Positions 1 through 5,570 of a stretch of DNA of 6,853 bases are shown here, piece after piece. The stretch's first letter is position 1; each line of letters opens with the position of its first letter. Made by a program: the position numbers and the translations under genes. Source of the stretch: JBFJWU01 sp041623475 [NCBI: bacterium] (GTDB taxonomy: Bacteria > J088); contig JBFJWU010000188.1 in the NCBI GenBank assembly GCA_041623475.1, forward strand, positions 1 to 6,853, in the 5' to 3' direction. The notes beneath the pieces were generated by a model. It was not told the DNA's origin. It saw nothing but the letters and a program-made list of their open reading frames with translations, and made no database searches.

Positions 1-228
1 AAGGCCATGACGCGGATCCCCGGGCTGCGGGTCATGGTGCTGCAGGGCATCTATGACCTGGCGACCCCGTACTACGCTACCGAATATACGTTGCAGCACC
101 TGCCTATGGACCCGGCGCTGCTGGACAACATCCAGACCGTACGGTTCGAGGCCGGGCACATGATGTATACCCACCAGCCGTCGCTGCTCAAGTTTCGTCA
201 GGCTGTCGTCGGGTTTCTCGGCGAATAA
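1..228 (+). CDS. Serine carboxypeptidase (peptidase S10), C-terminal fragment
   Basis: Only the last 75 codons are in the window; the reading frame is open to base 1 and ends with TAA at 226-228. The piece carries the two C-terminal members of the S10 catalytic triad in their usual settings: the Asp in 'GIYDLATP' (fragment residue 19) and the His in 'AGHMMY' (residue 53). The nucleophilic Ser would lie upstream, outside the window. S10 enzymes remove C-terminal residues from peptides, and bacterial members are usually exported. The fragment ends soon after the catalytic His, as family members do, so the 3' end looks natural. It converges on the flavoprotein gene, with about 49 bases between the two stop codons. 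The internal ATG at 7 is not a start, because conserved sequence should extend well upstream. Family assignment is firm; substrate and localisation cannot be seen. Confidence 0.88.
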   Translation, partial: KAMTRIPGLRVMVLQGIYDLATPYYATEYTLQHLPMDPALLDNIQTVRFEAGHMMYTHQPSLLKFRQAVVGFLGE

Positions 229-277
229 ACTGTAATTTGTCCGAACAGAGCCGGGGCAGTACGCCGGTCGGCGGCGC

Positions 278-1972
278 TCAGGCGGCGGCGTCAGCCAGGT
301 GGCGCTGCACCCTGGCCGCCGCAACGGCCCGACCCGCGTTGCGACCGCTGAACACGCAGTCGGCGATTGACAATCCGCTGACGTAGCACTGTGACGACAC
401 GCCGACGGCGGTCCGGCCGGCAGCGTACAACCCGTCGATTGGCTGGCCGTGGTCGCCGATCACCCGCTGGCTGAGGCCATCAACCACCAGTCCGCCCAGC
501 GAAATACACGGCGCCGGGAACTTGCGATTAAACGTGTCAACCGGCAATGCATAGTACGGTCCGTCCAGGATCGGATACAGGGACTTGTCTGACTTGCCCA
601 GCGGGTCGTGTCCCTGCTGGACATTGCGGTTGTACTCGTCGACAGTGGCCTGCAGGCCATTGGGGTCGATGCCGGCCCGTGTCGCCAGGCCTGCCAGTGT
701 GTCAGCCTTTTTGCGGTTCAGGAAATTGTTGGCAATCGCAAACGTCTGCTGGAACCAGCCCATGTGTTCGCGCACGATCTGGCGGCTGGATTCGCTGAAC
801 TGCCGTGAGTCCAGGATCAGGGTCCCGCGACCACCGTATTTTTCGGTCATATGGACGCCAATGGTCGAACCGTACAGCTCTTCGTTGCAGATTCGCTGCC
901 CGTCCGGTCCGACCAGAATGCCACGCACCCACGCGGTCGGCGGATTGATAAAGACCCAGGCACAGCCTCGGTCCATCTTGTCGACCTGGCCGCCGACGCT
1001 CTGGCCCAGGCGAATCCCGATCCCGCCATCGCCAACCGTCCCCAGGCGGATGCCACAGTTGGCAAAGTCCGGCGCGTACTCGTCCATCATATGGGGGTTA
1101 AAAACAAATCCGCCGGCAGCCAGGATAACCCCGCGTCCGGCCCGGATATAACGTTCATGGCTCCATCGTTGTTCAATGCGACTGATCAGCCGCTGCAGCG
1201 CAATCGTAACGGTTCGTGACGACCAGCCACCCCAGCCTGCGAAATAGAGGACCCGGTGAATCGCGCGGATCAACAGGTTGCTCCGCAACTGGGTCACCCG
1301 CAGGCCAATTACTGCGCCAGCGTCATCAACGACCAACTGCCGGGCCGCTGTTGCCAGCCGCACCGTCACCGACGAACCACGAATGGCACGGGCAAATCCC
1401 TTGAAGATCTGCGGCCCGGTCAGCCCCCTGCCCAGCGCCCGATGGCCCCGGGGAGCGGGCTTTGCCGCATCCGAATATGGCGGGCAGATTTCGTTGCCAC
1501 TGAAATACAACGTGCAGTCGTACGGCGGATAAGATGCCTTGACCGCTTCGCCGCTGGGTGGAAACGGCACGCCCAGGCTGGACAGCCAGTCAAAGTTCGC
1601 GACACTGTCATTGCAGAAAGTGCGCAGGACGTCATCGCTGACAACGTCACCGGCTTCCAGTTTCAGGTACTTGAACATTTCTTCGGGACTGTCATCATAG
1701 CCGGCCGCTTTTTGCAGTCGTGTACCGCCGCCCGCATAGTAAATGCCGCCGCTGCGCTTGGTCGCGCCACCACCGTAAAACCGATCAATCAACAGCGTTC
1801 CGCAACCCGCCTGTGCCGACTCCAGTGCCGCACTGGCCCCGGCCGCACCAAAACCGACAACGACCGTATCCCAGTGCTCGTCCCAGTCAATCCGTGTGCC
1901 GTCCGGACGCTGTACGCCATCGGCATCACCGGCCAGTGTGTCTGGTGGTCCTGGATTAATATCCGAGCGCAT
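278..1972 (-). CDS. FAD-dependent dehydrogenase, 3-ketosteroid delta4-(5alpha)-dehydrogenase-like
   Basis: A 564-residue flavoprotein of the fumarate reductase/3-ketosteroid dehydrogenase superfamily. The Rossmann dinucleotide motif is 'VVVGFGAAGASAA' near residues 37-49, followed by 'GGGATKRSGG' (67-76), a second FAD strand 'GRGVILAAGG' (279-288) and the C-terminal FAD segment 'GLYAAGR' (514-520). 'CYVSGLSIADCVFSGR' (529-544) contains Tyr530 and Ser532, the same Tyr-x-Ser spacing as the catalytic Tyr466/Ser468 of Rhodococcus delta4-(5alpha)-3-ketosteroid dehydrogenase (from memory). Tyr367 in 'NEELYGS' may correspond to its Tyr319. Family members oxidise a ring C-C bond next to a ketone and pass electrons to FAD. 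The start at 1972 is chosen because GGGAGGG lies 3 bases upstream; an in-frame ATG at 2065 would add 31 residues but would translate the leader hairpin and palindrome. Residues 228-276 form a hydrophobic/basic insert. No signal peptide is seen. A related flavin oxidoreductase with a non-steroid substrate is the main alternative. Confidence 0.82.
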   Translation of the reverse strand: MRSDINPGPPDTLAGDADGVQRPDGTRIDWDEHWDTVVVGFGAAGASAALESAQAGCGTLLIDRFYGGGATKRSGGIYYAGGGTRLQKAAGYDDSPEEMFKYLKLEAGDVVSDDVLRTFCNDSVANFDWLSSLGVPFPPSGEAVKASYPPYDCTLYFSGNEICPPYSDAAKPAPRGHRALGRGLTGPQIFKGFARAIRGSSVTVRLATAARQLVVDDAGAVIGLRVTQLRSNLLIRAIHRVLYFAGWGGWSSRTVTIALQRLISRIEQRWSHERYIRAGRGVILAAGGFVFNPHMMDEYAPDFANCGIRLGTVGDGGIGIRLGQSVGGQVDKMDRGCAWVFINPPTAWVRGILVGPDGQRICNEELYGSTIGVHMTEKYGGRGTLILDSRQFSESSRQIVREHMGWFQQTFAIANNFLNRKKADTLAGLATRAGIDPNGLQATVDEYNRNVQQGHDPLGKSDKSLYPILDGPYYALPVDTFNRKFPAPCISLGGLVVDGLSQRVIGDHGQPIDGLYAAGRTAVGVSSQCYVSGLSIADCVFSGRNAGRAVAAARVQRHLADAAA

Positions 1973-1975
1973 GAT

Positions 1976-1982
1976 CCCTCCC
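1976..1982 (-). promoter_or_regulatory. Strong ribosome binding site of the flavoprotein gene
   Basis: On the minus strand, GGGAGGG stands 3 bases before the ATG at 1972, so its GGAG core is about five bases away. It decides between this start and the longer reading frame beginning at 2065, which has no comparable site. Confidence 0.7.
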
Positions 1983-1995
1983 GTTTGTGCCGCCA

Positions 1996-2015
1996 GGCCG
2001 GTTCCCCAACCGGCC
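1996..2015 (-). promoter_or_regulatory. Leader hairpin upstream of the flavoprotein gene
   Basis: A perfect 8-bp inverted repeat with a 4-base loop; on the minus strand it reads GGCCGGTT-GGGG-AACCGGCC. It sits between the predicted -10 and the ribosome binding site, ending 13 bases before GGGAGGG. If transcription starts near 2018, the mRNA would begin almost directly with this stem-loop, an arrangement known to protect some bacterial messages from 5' end decay. No T-tract follows on either strand, so a Rho-independent terminator is unlikely. Function is inferred. Confidence 0.55.
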
Positions 2016-2024
2016 GTGGAGGAT

Positions 2025-2033
2025 ATTTTACCA
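2025..2033 (-). promoter_or_regulatory. Putative extended -10 promoter for the flavoprotein gene
   Basis: On the minus strand TGGTAAAAT matches the extended -10 form TGnTAnAAT closely. It lies inside the palindrome apart from its last base. No good -35 is found at 16-18 bases upstream (the place holds an A-rich AAAAAC). The start of transcription would fall near 2018, giving a leader of about 46 bases that contains the hairpin and the ribosome binding site. This is a pattern match only. Confidence 0.4.
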
Positions 2034-2043
2034 TATGGTAAAA
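2026..2043. promoter_or_regulatory. 18-bp perfect palindrome, probable operator
   Basis: TTTTACCATATGGTAAAA is perfectly self-complementary over all 18 bases. It lies in the divergent control region, 54 bases upstream of the flavoprotein ATG and 117 bases upstream of the Rieske/synthase ATG. Symmetry and length fit a site for a dimeric helix-turn-helix repressor such as a TetR-type protein. It overlaps the predicted extended -10 of the flavoprotein gene, which suggests direct repression of that gene. No regulator gene is in the window, so the binding protein is unknown. Confidence 0.6.
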
Positions 2044-2105
2044 CTGCGTTTTTAGCCGCAGGCACCGATTCCGGGTTAACGCCACGACATCAGCGCAGGG
2101 CGGTT

Positions 2106-2114
2106 TGTTATGAT
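2106..2114 (+). promoter_or_regulatory. Putative extended -10 promoter for the Rieske/synthase gene
   Basis: TGTTATGAT is an extended -10 element (TGn followed by TATGAT, one mismatch to TATAAT). A weak -35 candidate ACGACA is at 2084-2089 with a long 19-base spacer. Transcription would start near 2121, leaving a leader of about 40 bases with an AAAGGA site at 2143-2148. The promoter lies 63 bases downstream of the palindrome, so any effect of an operator-bound protein on it would have to be indirect or act from upstream. Confidence 0.45.
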
Positions 2115-2159
2115 CTGAACGTCACTACCTGCACATTTCAACAAAGGACCCCGACCACC

Positions 2160-3782
2160 ATGGATCAGCCCGTAAAAATAGCCGACTGGAACAGCCTGGC
2201 CGACCGCACACCGGCCCACGCGCTGGTCAGCAACACCGACCTGGTGGTGGTTCGCTACGATGACGACGTTTCGGTCCTGTACGGCCGCTGCCTGCACCGG
2301 GGTGCCCTGATGGCCGACGGCCACGTCGATGGCGATAACCTGATTTGCGGCGTCCACGGCTGGGATTTTCGCTATGACACGGGCGTCAGTGAATACGACA
2401 ACAAAGAAGCGCTGCACAAGTTCACGGCCGAAATCCGGGACGATGCGGTCTGGGTCGACCAGGCAGAAATCGAGCAATTCGAGGTTATTCACCCGCAACC
2501 GTTCGACCGCAGTCAATACCTGGGCTCATTCCAGGCGACCCACCCACATCCGTCCGAGGAACCAAACAGCACAATCCAGATGCTGGCCCGCGATGGACTG
2601 GACAAGGTCGGTCACCACGGTCCCGGGGCCGCCATGGGTGTACCACGCAGGGAACTGCCCCAATGGGATGACCTGCAGGTCCTGACCGCGCAATTGTCCC
2701 GACTGCCGCGTCTGGACAATGAGCCGGTCCGTACGGCAATCACGATCGGTCCGGCCAGCCAGAAACCGCTGGAGCTGGATATTCCCCTGTTTGTCACCGA
2801 CATGAGTTTTGGCGCCCTGTCGGCCGAGGCCAAAGTCGCCCTGGCCCGCGGCGCTGAGATGGCCGGAACCGGGATCTGCAGCGGCGAAGGCGGGATGTTG
2901 CCCGAGGAGCAGCAGGAAAACAGCCGATACCTGTTTGAACTGGGGCCTGCAAAGTTTGGCTTTGATATGGAACTGATGCCCCGGGTCCAGGCGTTTCATT
3001 TCAAGTTCGGCCAGGGGGCCAAGACCGGCACCGGCGGTCACCTGCCGGGCTCCAAAAACCAGGGCAAAATCTCTGAGGTCCGCGGCGTCGAGCCCGGCAC
3101 GACCGTCATTTCGCCACCCCGGATCGCCGAATTTACCGGTGTCTCCGACTACCGCGCGCTGGCCGACGAGGTCCGCGATGCGAGCGGCGGGGTCCCCATC
3201 GGCGCCAAGCTGTCAGCCCAGCACATCGAGGCCGATATTGATGCCGCGCTGGAAATAGGGGTCGACTATATCATCCTCGACGGGCGCGGCGGTGGTACCG
3301 GATCGGCCCCATTGATATTCCGCGATCACATTTCTGTGCCAACAATCCCGGCACTGGCCCGCGCCCGGCGGCACCTGGACAAATGCGGCTATGCAAAGGG
3401 TGGCGATGTGACGTTGATTGTCACGGGTGGCCTGCGTACGGCCCCGGACTTTGTCAAGGCCATGGCCCTGGGTGCGGACGGCATCGCTGTCGCCAACAGC
3501 GCCCTGCAGGCGATCGGCTGCATCGCCATGCGCGCCTGCCATACGAATAACTGCCCGGTCGGCATTGCCACCCAGAAACAGAAGCTGCGCGACCGCCTGG
3601 ATGTCCAGATGTCGGCCAGGCGCCTGGAACGTTTCTTCACTGCCAGTGTCGACCTGATGAAGGTCCTGGCACGTGCTTGCGGATACGATGATCTGTCCGG
3701 GTTTGCGGTTGCTGACCTGAGCACCTGGAAAAAAGAAATGGCCGAGTTATCCGGTGTCGCCTTTGCCGGCGTCAGCCAGTAA
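2160..3782 (+). CDS. Rieske [2Fe-2S] - glutamate synthase-type FMN domain fusion protein
   Basis: A 540-residue two-domain redox protein. Residues 1-105 are a Rieske ferredoxin domain with an exact CxH-x16-CxxH cluster motif (Cys44, His46, Cys63, His66). Residues 155-510 match the FMN-binding synthase domain of glutamate synthase: 'GQGAKTGTGGHLPGSK' (284-299), 'GAKLSAQ' (348-354), 'GRGGGTGSAP' (375-384), 'GGLRTAPDFVKAMALGAD' (423-440), and Cys454, Cys460 and Cys465 in the x5/x4 spacing that holds the [3Fe-4S] cluster in GltB. The N-terminal glutaminase domain and the C-terminal beta-helix domain of GltB are absent, so it cannot release ammonia from glutamine itself. No signal peptide is seen, so it is probably cytoplasmic. 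The ATG at 2160 follows AAAGGA by 11 bases and starts just before the Rieske fold; the frame is open much further upstream, but that stretch crosses the control region and the opposite-strand gene. The physiological reaction is unknown. Confidence 0.9.
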   Translation: MDQPVKIADWNSLADRTPAHALVSNTDLVVVRYDDDVSVLYGRCLHRGALMADGHVDGDNLICGVHGWDFRYDTGVSEYDNKEALHKFTAEIRDDAVWVDQAEIEQFEVIHPQPFDRSQYLGSFQATHPHPSEEPNSTIQMLARDGLDKVGHHGPGAAMGVPRRELPQWDDLQVLTAQLSRLPRLDNEPVRTAITIGPASQKPLELDIPLFVTDMSFGALSAEAKVALARGAEMAGTGICSGEGGMLPEEQQENSRYLFELGPAKFGFDMELMPRVQAFHFKFGQGAKTGTGGHLPGSKNQGKISEVRGVEPGTTVISPPRIAEFTGVSDYRALADEVRDASGGVPIGAKLSAQHIEADIDAALEIGVDYIILDGRGGGTGSAPLIFRDHISVPTIPALARARRHLDKCGYAKGGDVTLIVTGGLRTAPDFVKAMALGADGIAVANSALQAIGCIAMRACHTNNCPVGIATQKQKLRDRLDVQMSARRLERFFTASVDLMKVLARACGYDDLSGFAVADLSTWKKEMAELSGVAFAGVSQ

Positions 3783-3796
3783 CCCATAATCTAATC

Positions 3797-3801
3797 AGAG
3801 G
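3797..3801 (+). promoter_or_regulatory. Ribosome binding site of the FecR-domain gene
   Basis: AGAGG lies 6 bases before the ATG at 3808, in the 25-base gap after the Rieske/synthase stop codon. It fixes the start immediately before the signal peptide. Confidence 0.6.
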
Positions 3802-3807
3802 TAAACC

Positions 3808-4443
3808 ATGCCACGATTGACAACGACCCTGCCCGCCGCAATGGCGGCAATCGCCCTGCTGGCAACCAGCGCCTGGGCCCAGGATGCCACCACCGAAACC
3901 GTCGCCATTGAAGCAGCCGGCCCGGCCGTTGTCAGCCTGGATGGCGTCGCCCGGACACGATCCGGCGCCACCCTGGCCACCGGCACAACCATCGCCTGGG
4001 GCGACAGTGTTGTTGTCGCCGCGGGATCAAAAGTCCAGATTTCCGACGGCGCCGAATTTGGCATCATCGCCTGGGGTCCGGCCGAGGTCGAGATCAAACA
4101 AACCAGCAAGAAAACCACCTGGCTGGACCTGGTCTACGGCCGCGTCATTGCCGCATTCCGCGACGGCACCCGCGCCGCCATGTCGACCCGCAGCAGCGTC
4201 GCTGGCGTCCGGGGCACCGTGATCTACCAGGAAGACACCGCCGACATTATTGAGTACACCTGCGTCTGCGAAGGCACCGTCGGCCACAAACACCGCAAAG
4301 CCAAGGGCGAATCCCGTACATCGGAAAACTACGTGCACCACGAACTGCCCATCCGGGCCACACCGGACGGCTACGTCGACGACACAATGCAGAACCACAA
4401 CGACGACGACGTGGCCGCGGCCAAGGCGTTGATTGGGAAGTAG
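3808..4443 (+). CDS. Exported FecR-domain protein with conserved Cys/His residues
   Basis: A 211-residue protein with a clear Sec signal peptide: basic start, hydrophobic stretch about 8-21, and an Ala-x-Ala cleavage site at 22-24 ('AWA' before 'QDAT'). The mature part has a FecR-like beta-rich domain: 'GDSVVVAAGSKVQISDGAEFGI' type repeats around 65-86, 'LVYGRVIAAF' (108-117) and 'TRSSVAGVRGTVIYQED' (127-143). The last 60 residues carry Cys152-x-Cys154, His160/His162, the pair His177-His178 and His197 in 'QNHNDDD', a pattern I associate with a branch of FecR-domain proteins and one that could bind metal or form a disulfide. No transmembrane anchor or sigma-binding N-terminus is seen, so it is not a classical FecR anti-sigma regulator. 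It starts 25 bases after the Rieske/synthase gene and is probably cotranscribed. Its exact role is unknown. Confidence 0.8.
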   Translation: MPRLTTTLPAAMAAIALLATSAWAQDATTETVAIEAAGPAVVSLDGVARTRSGATLATGTTIAWGDSVVVAAGSKVQISDGAEFGIIAWGPAEVEIKQTSKKTTWLDLVYGRVIAAFRDGTRAAMSTRSSVAGVRGTVIYQEDTADIIEYTCVCEGTVGHKHRKAKGESRTSENYVHHELPIRATPDGYVDDTMQNHNDDDVAAAKALIGK

Positions 4444-4450
4444 CAGCTCT

Positions 4451-4474
4451 GCCGCAGCCGGTCAGGCTCGCGGC
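4451..4474. terminator. Weak hairpin between convergent genes, possible bidirectional terminator
   Basis: Bases 4451-4459 (GCCGCAGCC) pair with 4465-4474 with one bulged C at 4469, leaving a 5-base loop that contains the leftward gene's stop codon. The two convergent stop codons are only 18 bases apart, so a shared terminator would be expected here. There is no T-tract on either side, so Rho-independent function is doubtful. Confidence 0.25.
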
Positions 4475-4941
4475 GACAACACAAACACCGGGATTTCCCG
4501 GTCGGTTCGTTCAGCGTAATTCTCGTAACCCGAATAGACGGATACAGCTTCCTGCCAGCGGCGGGTCCGTTCGTCACCGGTCACCTGCGTGGCCGTGCAA
4601 TCGATCACCTGCCCGTTGACGCGCACAGTGCAGTCCGGGTTGGCCCTCAGGTTGTAATACCACGCCGGGTTCTTGTCGTGACCGGCGCGGCTGGCGATCA
4701 GGATGATGTCGTCGCCGGACCAGGCAAACACCAGCGGAATATCGCGTTCCTGGCCGCTCTTGGCACCGATACATGTCAGCAGCAGCGCGTTCTGCTGGAA
4801 CCGCGACCCGAATCCGGTCGAAAACCGGCCGTTGGTCCATTTCATGATTCGCCGGTCAATGTGGGTAAAGACATTGACGAACAACCAGCCGCCCAGCCGG
4901 GATTTGGCAAACCATTCAATAATCCGGTCGTAGAAGTTCAT
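4462..4941 (-). CDS. Deazaflavin (F420)-dependent nitroreductase-family protein, Ddn-like
   Basis: A 159-residue single-domain protein of the split-barrel deazaflavin-dependent nitroreductase family (the mycobacterial Ddn type). Recognisable motifs are '[19 protein letters not shown]' (52-70), '[24 protein letters not shown]' type sequence across 79-102 and a terminal '[10 protein letters not shown]' (148-157). In characterised members the K-S-G-x-x-R and P-x-W-x-x-N-L segments line the F420 site; they reduce quinones or nitro compounds with F420H2, while some relatives bind other flavins or heme. The N-terminal 35 residues look like an amphipathic, possibly membrane-touching helix. The start at 4941 is preferred over an in-frame ATG at 4974 because it overlaps the msrA stop as ATGA and has GGGGTGA 7 bases upstream. 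It is the last gene of a three-gene leftward operon. Family firm; cofactor in this organism inferred. Confidence 0.83.
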   Translation of the reverse strand: MNFYDRIIEWFAKSRLGGWLFVNVFTHIDRRIMKWTNGRFSTGFGSRFQQNALLLTCIGAKSGQERDIPLVFAWSGDDIILIASRAGHDKNPAWYYNLRANPDCTVRVNGQVIDCTATQVTGDERTRRWQEAVSVYSGYENYAERTDREIPVFVLSPRA

Positions 4942-5570
4942 CCGCACGTCACCCCGGTTCCCCCCAGGCCGCAATAGCCGTTGGGGTTTTTGGCCAGGTA
5001 CTGCTGGTGATACGCCTCTGCATAGTAGAACGTGGGTGCCGGCAGGATCTCGGTGGTGATCTCACCGTAGTCGGCGGCGGCCAGGCGTTGGGCAAACTGG
5101 TCACGGGATTCCAGAGCCTGTTGTTCCTGTTCTGGCCCGTAGCAATAGATGCCCGACCGGTACTGGGTACCGACATCGTTGCCCTGCCGCATGCCCTGGG
5201 TCGGATCGTGGTTTTCCCAGAAGATCCGCAGTATCGCGGCGTAGTCCGTGCAGGCCGAATCATATCCCACCAGGACAACTTCGTTGTGCCCGGTGCGGCC
5301 GCTGCAGACTTCGTCATAGGTCGGATTCGGGGTATGGCCGGCGGCGTAGCCAACGGCTGTCGTAAATACGCCGTCCGCCTGCCAGAACTTGCGCTCGGCA
5401 CCCCAGAAACAGCCCATTCCGAACATCGCCAGGACGATCCCGTCCGGAAACGGCCCTTTCAGCGGCTGGCCGTTGACAAAATGAGCATCCGGTACGGGCA
5501 TGTCGTCGGACCGCCCCGGCAGCGCTTCGGCGGCTGACGGGATCTCCATTGGCTTGCGTCCGAAAAACAT
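4938..5570 (-). CDS. msrA: Peptide methionine sulfoxide reductase MsrA
   Basis: A 210-residue MsrA, which reduces the S-epimer of methionine sulfoxide in proteins and free methionine using thioredoxin. The catalytic Cys54 lies in 'GMGCFWGAE' (51-59). Other signatures are '[18 protein letters not shown]' (74-91), '[16 protein letters not shown]' (117-132), 'GTQYRS' (134-139) and 'EAYHQQYL' (185-192). Cys200 in '[10 protein letters not shown]' and Cys209, one residue from the C-terminus, occupy the places of the two resolving cysteines of E. coli MsrA, though the second is shifted by one residue and the tail is shorter. The N-terminal extension (1-45, with 'SAAEALPGR' and '[11 protein letters not shown]') is the long-form type seen in E. 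coli, which supports the ATG at 5570. There is no signal peptide, so it acts in the cytoplasm. Its ATG directly abuts the exporter gene's TGA, and its own TGA overlaps the next ATG by 4 bases. Confidence 0.96.
   Translation of the reverse strand: MFFGRKPMEIPSAAEALPGRSDDMPVPDAHFVNGQPLKGPFPDGIVLAMFGMGCFWGAERKFWQADGVFTTAVGYAAGHTPNPTYDEVCSGRTGHNEVVLVGYDSACTDYAAILRIFWENHDPTQGMRQGNDVGTQYRSGIYCYGPEQEQQALESRDQFAQRLAAADYGEITTEILPAPTFYYAEAYHQQYLAKNPNGYCGLGGTGVTCG

Noticed and set aside
262-276. Small CGCCG/CGGCG hairpin between the carboxypeptidase and flavoprotein stops
   Set aside because: The stem is only 5 bp, has alternative pairings and no T-tract on either strand, so it is not supportable as a terminator.
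1256-2041. Long open frame on the + strand (261 codons) opposite the flavoprotein gene
   Set aside because: It is antisense to a well-supported gene, is rich in Arg, Gln and Pro as expected for a GC-rich shadow frame, and has no recognisable motif.
1973-2065. 31-residue N-terminal extension of the flavoprotein
   Set aside because: It would translate the palindrome and the leader hairpin and has no clear ribosome binding site, while the ATG at 1972 has GGGAGGG directly upstream.
1896-2159. Upstream extension of the Rieske/synthase reading frame by 88 codons
   Set aside because: The extension overlaps the start of the opposite-strand flavoprotein gene, runs through the promoter region and palindrome, and shows no family-like sequence. 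The ATG at 2160 has a ribosome binding site and sits right before the Rieske fold.
2160-3782. Annotation as true glutamate synthase large subunit (gltB)
   Set aside because: The N-terminal glutaminase domain with its catalytic Cys and the C-terminal beta-helix domain are both missing, and a Rieske domain is present instead.
3763-3790. Possible internal promoter (TTGCCG, 16-base spacer, CATAAT) before the FecR-domain gene
   Set aside because: Transcription would begin about at the ribosome binding site, leaving almost no leader, and the -35 is poor. Read-through from the upstream gene 25 bases away is the simpler explanation.
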